Both the position numbers and the translations under genes were made by a program. This document shows positions 1 to 8,768 of a stretch of 64,000 nt of DNA, one piece after another (position 1 is the first letter of the stretch; each line of letters starts with the position of its first letter). Under the pieces are notes generated by a model, which was not told the origin of the DNA, did not search any database, and saw nothing but the letters and a program-made list of their open reading frames with translations. The stretch comes from Blastocatellia bacterium UBA7656 (GTDB lineage: Bacteria; Acidobacteriota; Blastocatellia; UBA7656): NCBI GenBank assembly GCA_002483445.1, contig DLHY01000054.1, positions 1-64,000 on the forward strand, read 5' to 3'.

Positions 1-35
1 ATTTCCGTATTGAGAATTGCTGCAAAAAGGCAACG

Positions 36-521
36 AATCCCTGACTGTGTGGCTTCTATAATGATCCCACACGTGAGCGCAAATGTACGCCCATTCAGAT
101 TCAGCGCTACATTTCGAAAATCTCAGGCCCTTTGCTTGATCGCATAGACATCCACATCGATATTCCTGCTGTAAACTTCAAGGAGCCTGCCAGCGACGAA
201 GCGGGAGAGTCTTCAGCAGAAATACGAGCGCGAGTCGTCAAGGCGCGACAAACTCAACTGGAACGTTTTCGCGGAGAGAAGGTATTCTGCAATGCGCAGA
301 TGACGCCTCGATTGATTCGCAAATACTGTGTGATAGATTCTTCATCCAAAGCACTGCTGGAAAATTCGATCACGCGGCTGGGCCTGTCGGCGCGGGCTTA
401 TGATCGCATACTGAAAGTGAGCCGCACGCTTGCCGACCTCGAAGGGAAATCTGAGATAGAGCCTCAACATGTGAGCGAAGCGATTCAGTATCGCACGCTC
501 GATAGAAACTTCTGGGCGTGA
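36..521 (+). pseudogene. Truncated comM/yifB (Mg-chelatase-like) C-terminal fragment, copy 1
   Basis: ComM/YifB proteins are AAA+ helicase-like proteins involved in natural transformation; the full family is about 500 residues. Only the last third is here. Reading in the frame of the 132-521 open stretch, family signatures run from N-P at 36 through PIQIQRY, SGPLLDRIDIH, RLGLSARAYDRIL and a normal C-terminus ending in NFWA. The conserved NPCPCG motif is damaged: the first Cys codon is TGA at 42-44, and a later Cys of the zinc-binding pair is CGC (Arg). The 35 bases before 36 do not continue the family in frame. Bases 22-43 are identical to 24533-24554, where a second fragment begins at the same point. 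Translation could start at TTG 132, but decay is more likely. The rest of the gene would lie left of the window if it exists. Confidence 0.8.
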
Positions 522-951
522 AGCCGGAGTTTGCTGAATCAGGAAAAAAACATGGGTGAGGAAAATAAAAGCGGAAGCGCATTGAAGAAACTCCTGCCCG
601 CCCTTGAGCGATACGGCAAAACTGATTCTCGCCATCGCCTCCGCTGCCCTCCTCCTTCAAAGGAGTGGCATTTGATGGATGTCATCGAGGGTCTGGCTGA
701 ACTCGAGGAGTTTGTTTTGTTGAAGGCATGGCCATTCGCGGCAAAGGAGAAGTTGAAGTTCTCAACGCGGTTTCTCTGCACGGAGGGCTGGCAGAGTCCT
801 GGCCTGAGCGAAACTGCGCCGCCGAATTGGCTTTGGAATCTGTTGACCTCGTTGTGGATCGAAGGCTAGAATTTGTCGTTCCATACGGCCTGACAAGGCG
901 GATGATAACGAAAGGATTTCAGAGCAAGCTGTGAGAACACGCAATCACGAA
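522..951. other. Gene-poor stretch without a recognisable gene
   Basis: Short open frames occur here, for example from ATG 552 to 869 and from 728 to 934, but none has a recognisable domain or a convincing ribosome binding site, and they overlap each other in different frames. The stretch lies between a broken comM fragment and a decayed toxin-antitoxin pair, so it is probably eroded accessory DNA. Confidence 0.5.
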
Positions 952-1098
952 ATGAATCAACGATGGCAGCACCAGGAGAAATTAGAATTCCTCTTGCTTG
1001 AAGGACTGGAAAGCGGCAAGGCCAATCCTTTGGCCAAGAAAGATATGGAAAAAGTTCGTCGCGCGGTTAAAGCTAGAGATGCTAAACGAAAGCCATAG
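952..1098 (+). pseudogene. ParD-like antitoxin C-terminal remnant
   Basis: A 48-residue frame contains the block EKLEFLLLEGLESG followed by a short basic tail ending in KARDAKRKP. This resembles the C-terminal toxin-binding segment of ParD-family antitoxins, where a LExLLLEGLxSG pattern is typical. The N-terminal ribbon-helix-helix that would bind DNA is not seen in frame upstream, although the frame stays open back to 847. A ParE-like start follows 3 bases after the stop, which is the usual antitoxin-toxin order. Recognition rests on this short pattern plus gene order, so it is moderate. Confidence 0.45.
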
Positions 1099-1101
1099 TC
1101 T

Positions 1102-1224
1102 ATGAGCATAATCAGACTGCCAGCAGTCATAGGCGACCTCATCAACTTGGCTTATTACACCGCGCAAACCGACTTGGCATACAGGCGCAACTGGATAAAA
1201 TCAGGCAGAAGCCCCCAAGTATAA
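1102..1224 (+). pseudogene. ParE-like toxin N-terminal remnant
   Basis: A 40-residue frame starts MSIIRLPAVIGDLINLAYY and reads AQTDL soon after. This matches the N-terminus of ParE/RelE-superfamily toxins (M..IRRPAA..DL..IA.YIA.DNL). After that it diverges and stops, whereas family members run about 95-105 residues, so the toxin is truncated and presumably inactive. It directly follows the ParD-like remnant. Confidence 0.45.
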
Positions 1225-1300
1225 CCAATCCCAGGTAGTTCGCAACCAGACGAATGCCCCGATTCCTGATAGTCGGGATGATTCTGATTCGGTATCTCAA

Positions 1301-4300
1301 ATGAGAGTTCTTCAATCTCTCCAGCGAAACAATGAGGTGTTTAAGAAGTTGCTGCTGACCGCTACGGCGGGCGCGCTCGGCTTTGCGCTGAATCAGTTCT
1401 CCGTAGAGGTGTATCCCGGCGCCACGTTCGTCTTCGGCGGCATCTTCTATCTTCTGATAGCGGCCTTTTATGGTCCTTCGCAGGGGTTCATAGCCGCGCT
1501 TATGGTTTCGACCAGCACGCTGCTGTCTTGGGGTCACGCTTACTCCCTGCCTGCTCTGGCTCTCGAAGGCTTCGTGGTCGCCCTGCTGGTCCGGCGGCGA
1601 AAGTCGCTTCTGATGGCCGATCTAATCTACTGGGGAACGGTCGGTATCCCGCTCAACATTCTTATCCTTCTGGTTTTCCTGAAAGGGCCATTGCCTGTAG
1701 GCTGGGCTAGGTTGATTGAGCAGCCGATAAACGGATTGCTGGTCGCGAGCATCGCTGAGATATTGTTCAATCTGGCTTTTTTGCAGCGATTCCTGTCGCC
1801 CTCAAATCAGCAGAAGCAACGTCTCCCTTTGCGAACTCACCTGGAAAAGGGCTTTGTCGTAGTTGCGGCCTTGCCTCTCATCCTCCTGAGCATAGTCTTT
1901 GGGCGGGTCTACTTTGATCGAGAGAAGAAAGAAGCGGCCTATCGCATGAGGGAAACTGCAAACGCGGTTCAACTCAACATTGAAGATCACATTCAGACCC
2001 ATCTGCAAGCGATCATTGCTATGGGAAGCGCGATTGAGCAGGGCGGCAGCTTCAAGACCGATGACCTGAACCGATGGCTTGAACGATATCACAGTATTTA
2101 CGGCGGGTTCATCACCATGGTGGTGGCCGACAGGGAAGGGAGACTGATCGGCGCGCATCCGCTCCAAAGCGGCGAGGGCCAGCCTGTGCTGGTCGCAGCC
2201 AACACGGTCGCAGACCGCGAGTACTTCAAACAGCCAATGGCTACGGGGAAGCCATTTGTTTCGGATGTTTTCCTGGGGCGCGGCTTCGGTCAGGATCCAA
2301 TTGTTGCCATAAGCGCCCCGCTCCATTCGAGCGAAGGCAGTGTGGTCGGCATCGTGGAAGGATCGCTCAATCTTTCTTCTTTCAGGGAATTCGGTCAGGG
2401 CTATCTGGCAGGCCGCGAAGCGGAAATAATAATCCTCGACGCCCATCAACGTGTTATCCACGCTCCAGCCTCGACTCAGTACCACACCCTTCAAAGCCTC
2501 GCCGGCGCGCCAATGATGGCCGCCGCGCTCAAGGCTGGAGACGGGGTTATTTCTTACGATACTGGGGGGTTTAGCCGCGAGAAAGATTCCGGCTATCTGG
2601 TCGCTCGGGCAAGTGTCCAGAGCACGGGATGGACGGTGTTGATCCGACAGCCTCTAAGCGTGGCCTATAAAGCATCTCATCGCCATTATCTGATAAACAT
2701 GTTGTCGGTCCTTATCGGTGTGTTTTTATCGATACTGGTGGCTCGCTGGATCGGCAATCGGATCAAACAACCGCTTGAGCAACTGGTCGAGCAGGTGCGC
2801 AGTATCGATGCGCGCGGCGCGCAGACGAGGCGGATTGCCGCGCCCAAAGAGACCCCGATGGAGGTGACCGCCCTGCTTGACGACTTCGATGAAATGTCAG
2901 TCAGGCTTTCAGAATCTTACGGAGAGTTGCAGGCTGCCATCGAAGAGCGCGACCTGTTCAATCACACTCTGCGGAAGAAAGAAGAGAAATTCTCCAGAGT
3001 ATTCCTGCTCAGCCCCGACTCAATTGCCATCACTCGCCTCTCAGATGGAGCGATCAAGGAAGTCAATGAGGTTTTCCTGACCAAGACGGGCTATGCTCGC
3101 GAGGAGGTGATCGGAAAAAAGTCCACCGAGTTGAACCTTTGGGTGAATCCTGATGACCGGAAAGCCTTCTTCGATTCTCTGACGGAAAACGGTATGGTCA
3201 TCGAGATGGAATCCGAGGTTCGCACGAAGGATGGCCAAATACTTTCAATCCTGGTTTCAGGCCGAACCGCCGAAATTGGCGGCGAACTGTGCGCCATCAA
3301 CATAAGCCGCGACATAACGAGGCGCAAACGCGCCGAGGAGGCATTGAGACAGGCCCATGAGGAGATGGAGATGCGAGTCAGAGAGCGCACTTCCGATCTG
3401 GCCAGAATCAACGAGGCTTTGCAGGACGAAATCGTCGAACGCCGTCGCGCTGAAGCCGCCCTGCGAAGTTCTGAAGAGCGTTTCTCCAAAGCGTTTCACG
3501 CCAACTCCAATTACTCGATGATTACCTCTTTCGACGACGGACGTATCGTCGAGGTCAATGAAACGCTGCTGCACGACAGCGGTTATACGCGCGAAGAGAT
3601 CATAGGTCGAAAGGGCGTCGAATTAGGGCTGCCTGCCAATCCCGCCGACCGCGATAAGGTCAGAGAGATACTGAGCATCGAGGGCAAAGTCCGCGACTTC
3701 GAATCGATATGGCGCACGGGAAAAGGAGAGGTGAGGTATTCGCTCATCTCAGCCGACATAATCGAACTCGGCAGCAGGAAGTGCATACTGTTCAACATCA
3801 ACGACATCACCAATCGAAGGAGGGCCGAAGAAGAACTGCGAGAGCGCGAGATAACCCTGCGAACTTTGGGCGACAACCTGCCCGACGGCGTTATCTATCA
3901 GTACGTCCTTGAGCCTGATGGCCGTCACTACTTCAACTACATGAGCGCCGGGATCGAGAAACTTTCCGGCATTCGCGCCGAGGATGCCTTGCGAGACGCC
4001 GATCTGTTGTTCGCGCAATTCCTGCCCGAAGACATCGAGCGCATCAGGCGGGCCACTGTGGAATCGATGAAGAAGCTGACCGTATTCGATGTGCAGGCTC
4101 GCCGCCGCCTGCCGACAGGCGAGGTTCGCTGGATGCAATATCGATCCAAGCCGCGCCGCCTGTCCAACGGGGCGACGGCCTGGGACGGGGTCGAAATCGA
4201 TATCACCGAGCGCAAGCTGGCCGAAGAGGCAAGGCTTTTAAGCGAAGAGAGGTTTGCAAAAGCATTCAAATCAAGCCCTCGCTCGATGAGCATCATCAGC

Positions 4301-6508
4301 CTCAAAGACTGGCGCTTCATCGATGTCAACGACGGCGTTCTGAGAATGACCGATTACGAGCGCGAGGAAATAATAGGTCGAACTCCGCTCGAACTCGGCT
4401 TATGGGCAGACCTGAAGGATCGCGACCTGGCGTTGCAGTTGTTGAAGGAAGAAGGAAGGATTCGCGAGCTTGAGATAGGCTTTCGCACCAAATCCGGCAA
4501 TCTGCGGCGGGGGCTTTTCTCGGCTGAGGTGATCGAGATCGAAGGCGAGGGCTGTCTGCTTACGGCGACCGACGACATCACCGAACGAAAGCAGATGGAA
4601 GAGTCGCTTTCAAAGAGCGAGGAGCAATACCGCCATCTGGTCAATAATGCCAGCGATATAATATATGAGACTGACGCGCGCGGGCGATTGACGCTTTTCA
4701 ATCCCACTGCAACCAAGATTCTCGGCTATGAGGAGGAAGAGCTGCGAGGACGATATTATCTTGACCTGATTCGGCACGATTATCGGGATGCTATCGAGAG
4801 TTTTTACAGGCAACAGGCGGCAGATAATGTCCCTGTGACCTACTGCGAATTGCCGGTCGTCGCAAAAGACGGTAGCGAGATATGGATAGGCCAGAACGTG
4901 CGGTTTATCCAACAGAACGGCAGTTTTGCAGGAGCGCAGGCAGTGGCCCGCGATATTACCGAGCGCAAGCGGGTTGAAAATGAGTTGCGCGAAAGCCAGG
5001 AGCGATTGATGATGGCGCTCGATGCCATCAACGCAGGCGCGTGGGAATTCGACGTTCTGAACCGACGGCTGAAATGGAGCGGACAGCAATACAAAATGTA
5101 TGGCGTGAATCCAGAGTCGTTCACGGTCACGCCCGATGCGCTCCTTGACCTGATGCACCCCGAAGATCGAGACAGGTTTCTTCAAACAGTGGCCCGCGCC
5201 ATTAAGAATGAGATCGAATACGATCTTGAATACCGCATCATCCGTCCTGACGAGAGCATCCGACAGATAGCGGTCAGAGGCAGAGTGGTTCGCGACGCCG
5301 GAGGTCGGGCCGTGCGAATGATCGGCATCGTTCAGGATATAACCGAGCGCAGGCAGGAGGAGGAAGAATTGCAGCAAGCCAGGGAAGCAGCGAAGCAAGC
5401 GCGATTGCAGGTGGTCATCGCAAACGCCTCCAAGGAATGGCAGCACACGTTCGATGCTGTTGAAACCCCGCTCTTTATACTCGACTTCAACGGCAGAATC
5501 AAACGCCTCAACAACGCAGCAAGAGACCTGGCTGGAAAGGAATTCAGTGAAATAATCGACCTCAAAATCGGGCAGGTTGCCGAAGGCGATCCCTGGCGCA
5601 GTGCGGCTGACATTGCCAGAGAGATTTGCAGGACCGCCGCTCCGATATCCTGTCCGGCGCACAACGAGGCCAGCGGAAGAACATGGGAACTGACGGTGAA
5701 CCTGTTCAGCAGATCGGACAGGGAGGAGAACCGCATCATTCTGGTTATGCACGAGGTCACTAATATGGTAGAACTGGAACGGTCGCTCAGGCGCGTCGAA
5801 GTGATGTCGACGATGGGACGGCTCGTTGCAGGCGTGGCGCACGAAGTCCGCAATCCTCTCTTTGGGATATCAGCCACACTAGACGCGTTTGAGGATGACC
5901 TCATTCAGAGGGGGACATTCGAGAGTGGGAGCATCCTCAGCCCTGAGATGCAGGAAGAATACATCGAGTATCTTGCGGCCCTGAGACAAGAAGTAGATCG
6001 CCTAAACTCGCTGATGAAGGAGTTGCTTGAGTACGGCAAACCGACTTTCCTGGAATCTTCCCTCTTTGGAATCGAACAAATGATCTCGGAGGCCGTCGAA
6101 TGGTGCGCGCCGCTCGCAAAGAGTATGAGCATTATTATCGACAATCACGCAGCCGCCAGTGAAAGGCAGGTCAATGCCGACCGAAACCAACTGCTCAAAG
6201 CCTTCAGAAACCTGATCGAAAATGCGATTCAGCATTCCCCTGCCGGAGGTCGTGTGGCAATAGAAACTGAAGAGATACTACGAGAGGAAACTAAGTGGAT
6301 TGTGTGTCGGATCATGGACAACGGGCCGGGATTTAAACCCGAAGACGTGCCGATGCTTTTTGAACCCTTCTTCACACGTCGTCGGGGCGGAACGGGACTG
6401 GGATTGTCGCTGGTTCGGAAAATCGTCGAAGATCACGGGGGACAGGTTTCACTGGGCAATATGCCGGGCGGAGGCGCAGCAGCCACAGTAGAGATACCTC
6501 TGGTTTAA
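1301..6508 (+). CDS. Giant membrane multi-PAS sensor histidine kinase
   Basis: The 1735-residue protein begins with about five hydrophobic helices (residues 15-165, MASE-like). Another helix near 190 and a second near 460 enclose a periplasmic dCache-like domain (about 215-440). A HAMP-like segment (478-535) follows, then seven PAS domains starting near residues 560, 725, 850, 982, 1106, 1234 and 1381. The C-terminal kinase core has the phospho-acceptor motif AHEVRNP (His near 1513), the N-box NLIENAIQHS, DNGPGF and GTGLGLS. It should autophosphorylate in response to an extracytoplasmic ligand and several cytoplasmic cues. The response-regulator gene 16 bases downstream is its evident partner. 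No strong ribosome binding site precedes ATG 1301. Confidence 0.93.
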   Translation: MRVLQSLQRNNEVFKKLLLTATAGALGFALNQFSVEVYPGATFVFGGIFYLLIAAFYGPSQGFIAALMVSTSTLLSWGHAYSLPALALEGFVVALLVRRRKSLLMADLIYWGTVGIPLNILILLVFLKGPLPVGWARLIEQPINGLLVASIAEILFNLAFLQRFLSPSNQQKQRLPLRTHLEKGFVVVAALPLILLSIVFGRVYFDREKKEAAYRMRETANAVQLNIEDHIQTHLQAIIAMGSAIEQGGSFKTDDLNRWLERYHSIYGGFITMVVADREGRLIGAHPLQSGEGQPVLVAANTVADREYFKQPMATGKPFVSDVFLGRGFGQDPIVAISAPLHSSEGSVVGIVEGSLNLSSFREFGQGYLAGREAEIIILDAHQRVIHAPASTQYHTLQSLAGAPMMAAALKAGDGVISYDTGGFSREKDSGYLVARASVQSTGWTVLIRQPLSVAYKASHRHYLINMLSVLIGVFLSILVARWIGNRIKQPLEQLVEQVRSIDARGAQTRRIAAPKETPMEVTALLDDFDEMSVRLSESYGELQAAIEERDLFNHTLRKKEEKFSRVFLLSPDSIAITRLSDGAIKEVNEVFLTKTGYAREEVIGKKSTELNLWVNPDDRKAFFDSLTENGMVIEMESEVRTKDGQILSILVSGRTAEIGGELCAINISRDITRRKRAEEALRQAHEEMEMRVRERTSDLARINEALQDEIVERRRAEAALRSSEERFSKAFHANSNYSMITSFDDGRIVEVNETLLHDSGYTREEIIGRKGVELGLPANPADRDKVREILSIEGKVRDFESIWRTGKGEVRYSLISADIIELGSRKCILFNINDITNRRRAEEELREREITLRTLGDNLPDGVIYQYVLEPDGRHYFNYMSAGIEKLSGIRAEDALRDADLLFAQFLPEDIERIRRATVESMKKLTVFDVQARRRLPTGEVRWMQYRSKPRRLSNGATAWDGVEIDITERKLAEEARLLSEERFAKAFKSSPRSMSIISLKDWRFIDVNDGVLRMTDYEREEIIGRTPLELGLWADLKDRDLALQLLKEEGRIRELEIGFRTKSGNLRRGLFSAEVIEIEGEGCLLTATDDITERKQMEESLSKSEEQYRHLVNNASDIIYETDARGRLTLFNPTATKILGYEEEELRGRYYLDLIRHDYRDAIESFYRQQAADNVPVTYCELPVVAKDGSEIWIGQNVRFIQQNGSFAGAQAVARDITERKRVENELRESQERLMMALDAINAGAWEFDVLNRRLKWSGQQYKMYGVNPESFTVTPDALLDLMHPEDRDRFLQTVARAIKNEIEYDLEYRIIRPDESIRQIAVRGRVVRDAGGRAVRMIGIVQDITERRQEEEELQQAREAAKQARLQVVIANASKEWQHTFDAVETPLFILDFNGRIKRLNNAARDLAGKEFSEIIDLKIGQVAEGDPWRSAADIAREICRTAAPISCPAHNEASGRTWELTVNLFSRSDREENRIILVMHEVTNMVELERSLRRVEVMSTMGRLVAGVAHEVRNPLFGISATLDAFEDDLIQRGTFESGSILSPEMQEEYIEYLAALRQEVDRLNSLMKELLEYGKPTFLESSLFGIEQMISEAVEWCAPLAKSMSIIIDNHAAASERQVNADRNQLLKAFRNLIENAIQHSPAGGRVAIETEEILREETKWIVCRIMDNGPGFKPEDVPMLFEPFFTRRRGGTGLGLSLVRKIVEDHGGQVSLGNMPGGGAAATVEIPLV

Positions 6509-6524
6509 GCAGGAGAGATAAGAG

Positions 6525-7868
6525 ATGAATCACAGGGTGCTGATTGTTGATGATGAGTCGACAGTCAGGTTTGCGATAAGAAAGTTTCTTGCACGGCGCG
6601 GCTTTGATGTGGAAGAGGCGGATTCATGTCTGAAGGCCGAAGAATTGTTTCTTACCTCATCGCCGGATATCGTTATCCTTGACTATTCTCTACTCGATGG
6701 CAGCGGGCTGGATCTGATGAGCAAACTCAAGAGCATTGACCCACAGGTTCCATTCATCATCCTCACGGCCCACGGCTCGATTGATCTTGCGGTGAAGGCG
6801 ATCAAGGACGGAGCGGAGCAGTTCCTCACAAAGCCAGTCCCCCTTGAGACTCTTCTCGTCGTTTTGAATCGGCTCCAGGAACGTCGACGCGATACGAGAA
6901 AGCAGATTGCGACAAGCCTTCGTCAGCACCGCGGTATGGTCGATCCTTTCCCCGGATCAAGCGCAGCCATTTGTCGATTGAAGGAGATGGCAGGAAAAAT
7001 CGCCGCCACTGATCACCCGGTTCTCATTCAGGGAGAGACCGGCACTGGCAAGAGTGTGCTTGCGCGTTGGCTTCACCTCAACGGGCCGCGTTCGGAGGAA
7101 GCGATGGTCGAACTCAATTCTGCGGGACTCACAAGAGAGTTTCTTGAAACGGAATTATTCGGCCATGAGAAGGGAGCCTTTACAGGAGCGGCGACTGCCA
7201 AGCAGGGGCTTATGGAAGTTGCGCATCGCGGCTCTCTGTTCCTGGATGAAATAGGCGACATGGATTTAAGTGTGCAGCCAAAGCTGCTCAAGGCTATTGA
7301 AGAAAAAACATTCCGCCGACTTGGAGACGTGCGCGACCGCAAAGTCGACATCCGCCTCATTGCAGCAACACATCAGGATTTGAAATCTCTCGTAAGAGAG
7401 AAGAAGTTTCGAGAAGACCTTTACTTCCGCATCAATACCATTCCGCTTGTGATCCCCCCCCTTCGCGATCGCAAAGAAGACATTCCTGCCATCGCTCAAT
7501 TCCTGCTCGACTCGATAACTTCCGAAATCCGTCACGAGGAGTTGACGTTTTCGGATGATGCAATAACAGCCCTTCAATCTTATTCGTGGCCGGGAAACAT
7601 CCGCGAGTTGAGAAGCGTGCTTGATCGCGCGGCGTTGTTGAGCGAGAAATCGATACTGAGACAAGAGGATATATTCTTCGAGACCATATCGCAGAAAGAT
7701 GACGAGATGGGCGGAGCAACAATGACTCTTGATGAGGTCGAGCGCAGCTATATTGAAAGAATCCTGAGGATGGAAAAAGGTCTGGTCGAAAGCGCCGCCC
7801 AAAGGCTCAGGATTCCGAGGAGCTCTCTCTACTACAAAATCAAAAAGCACGGCATCAAGCTTCCTTAA
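6525..7868 (+). CDS. NtrC-family sigma54-dependent response regulator
   Basis: This 447-residue bacterial enhancer-binding protein has three parts: a receiver (residues 1-120, phospho-acceptor Asp53), an AAA+ ATPase with Walker A GETGTGKS (about 169-176) and the sigma54-contacting loop GAFTGA (about 217-222), and a C-terminal Fis-type helix-turn-helix (about 410-445). It would be phosphorylated by the upstream PAS kinase and open sigma54 holoenzyme complexes. A ribosome binding site (AGGAGAG) precedes ATG 6525. A canonical -24/-12 promoter sits 230 bases after its stop codon, in front of the receiver/EAL/chemotaxis genes, which makes that cluster its likely target (inference). Confidence 0.95.
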   Translation: MNHRVLIVDDESTVRFAIRKFLARRGFDVEEADSCLKAEELFLTSSPDIVILDYSLLDGSGLDLMSKLKSIDPQVPFIILTAHGSIDLAVKAIKDGAEQFLTKPVPLETLLVVLNRLQERRRDTRKQIATSLRQHRGMVDPFPGSSAAICRLKEMAGKIAATDHPVLIQGETGTGKSVLARWLHLNGPRSEEAMVELNSAGLTREFLETELFGHEKGAFTGAATAKQGLMEVAHRGSLFLDEIGDMDLSVQPKLLKAIEEKTFRRLGDVRDRKVDIRLIAATHQDLKSLVREKKFREDLYFRINTIPLVIPPLRDRKEDIPAIAQFLLDSITSEIRHEELTFSDDAITALQSYSWPGNIRELRSVLDRAALLSEKSILRQEDIFFETISQKDDEMGGATMTLDEVERSYIERILRMEKGLVESAAQRLRIPRSSLYYKIKKHGIKLP

Positions 7869-8372
7869 TCTCTGCTTGATATCTTGCCAAGGACTCGCAG
7901 GCGACGGGTGCGATTTTTCACTCCCGAATCCTTCGAGTGATGCGCAGGCGCGATCAATCGGCATCCTGTCGAGTCTAAGTTCTTGGACAGGCATTCCAAA
8001 AAACTGGAATGATCTCAATCTTTCCGCACTCATCCCGGCGACACTAACTAGCGCAGCAAGAACTGTTTAGCGAATCGCCTCCTGATGGTATTGGTGTGGC
8101 ACATTGCTTGCCACCTCTGTAAGACTTGAAAGCGGTTCGAAGAAACCGTGTGTAAGCTTCCCGACCCCCCTCAGGGTCGTCATTCCCCAGGCATGATGAA
8201 ACGTGGCGATAGCTCCCTTTCGAGATGACAGGCATTGTGCCTGCCGGTTACACGGAGGGTCGCAGATGCCCTTGTCTCGCAAAGGCTATCGAGGGAGATG
8301 CGCTTCCAACGGATTGAGGCTCAATGCGACTGCGAAGGATCGTTTTTCACTATGCAAGCAAAAGGGATTTAT
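7869..8372. other. Long intergenic region with sigma54 promoter and leader
   Basis: No gene is recognised in these roughly 500 bases. They hold the -24/-12 promoter at 8097-8112 and then a leader of about 250 nt before the next ribosome binding site. The leader contains small inverted repeats, including GACCC/GGGTC near 8164-8180 and AGGCA/TGCCT near 8230. I did not recognise a known riboswitch. Enhancer sites for the upstream activator would be expected near here, but no clear dyad was identified. Confidence 0.6.
8097..8112 (+). promoter_or_regulatory. Sigma54 (-24/-12) promoter
   Basis: The sequence TGGCACATTGCTTGCC fits the consensus TGGCAC-N5-TTGC, with GG and GC separated by exactly 10 bases. 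It points toward the receiver-EAL-CheY-GAF-cheD-cheA genes and follows the gene for a GAFTGA-containing sigma54 activator. Transcription would be expected to start about 12 bases downstream of the GC element. Confidence 0.85.
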
Positions 8373-8768
8373 ATGAAAGAGAAGGCTCCCAGCCCTCGCA
8401 GAGTTTTGATTGTTGACGATAAGGAACCAATCCTCAAAGCGATGGCGAAGTATTTCAGAGCACATGATTACATAGTGGATTCCGCGAGAGAGCAGGAAGA
8501 GGCTGAGGCAATGCTAACGCACAGCGATTATTCAATCGTCATTGCCGACCTCAGACTCACAGGGATCAACGGAACAGAGGGGCTTAACATAGTGCGTTTC
8601 GCCAGACAGCGATGGCCGAATATGCGCCTTATATTGCTTACCGCTTACGGCTCTCCGGAGATCGAGCAGGAAGCACGATGTTGTGGAGTCGACGTCTTTC
8701 TGCACAAGCCAATACCGATGGGCGAGCTTGCGCAAGTCGTCTCAGAACTTCTTGAGGGAAAGCGATGA
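8373..8768 (+). CDS. Single-domain response regulator
   Basis: The 131-residue protein is a stand-alone receiver: VLIVDDKEP near the N-terminus provides the acidic pocket, the phospho-acceptor Asp lies in IVIADLRLTG, and the conserved Lys is in LHKPIP. ATG 8373 is preferred because AAAAGGGA lies a few bases upstream; an in-frame ATG at 8352 is possible. It has no output domain, so it must act by contact with a partner. Its last four bases overlap the start of the EAL gene (ATGA), which implies translational coupling. A close paralogue with the same DLRLTG motif is encoded at 25353-25772. Confidence 0.9.
   Translation: MKEKAPSPRRVLIVDDKEPILKAMAKYFRAHDYIVDSAREQEEAEAMLTHSDYSIVIADLRLTGINGTEGLNIVRFARQRWPNMRLILLTAYGSPEIEQEARCCGVDVFLHKPIPMGELAQVVSELLEGKR

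Noticed and set aside
36..75. Selenocysteine reading of the TGA in comM copy 1
   Set aside because: The nearby dyad starts only 3 nt after the TGA, its loop lacks an early G, and other motif cysteines are also lost, so pseudogene decay explains it better.
531..869. Open frame after the comM fragment as a gene
   Set aside because: No recognisable domain, low-complexity reading and an unconvincing start; overlapped by other short frames.
8164..8330. Possible c-di-GMP riboswitch in the leader of the receiver-EAL genes
   Set aside because: Hairpins exist, but the conserved core of the known c-di-GMP riboswitch classes could not be matched by eye.
8373..8768. Start codon of this receiver at 8235
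   Set aside because: The added residues are not receiver-like, and a good ribosome binding site precedes ATG 8373.
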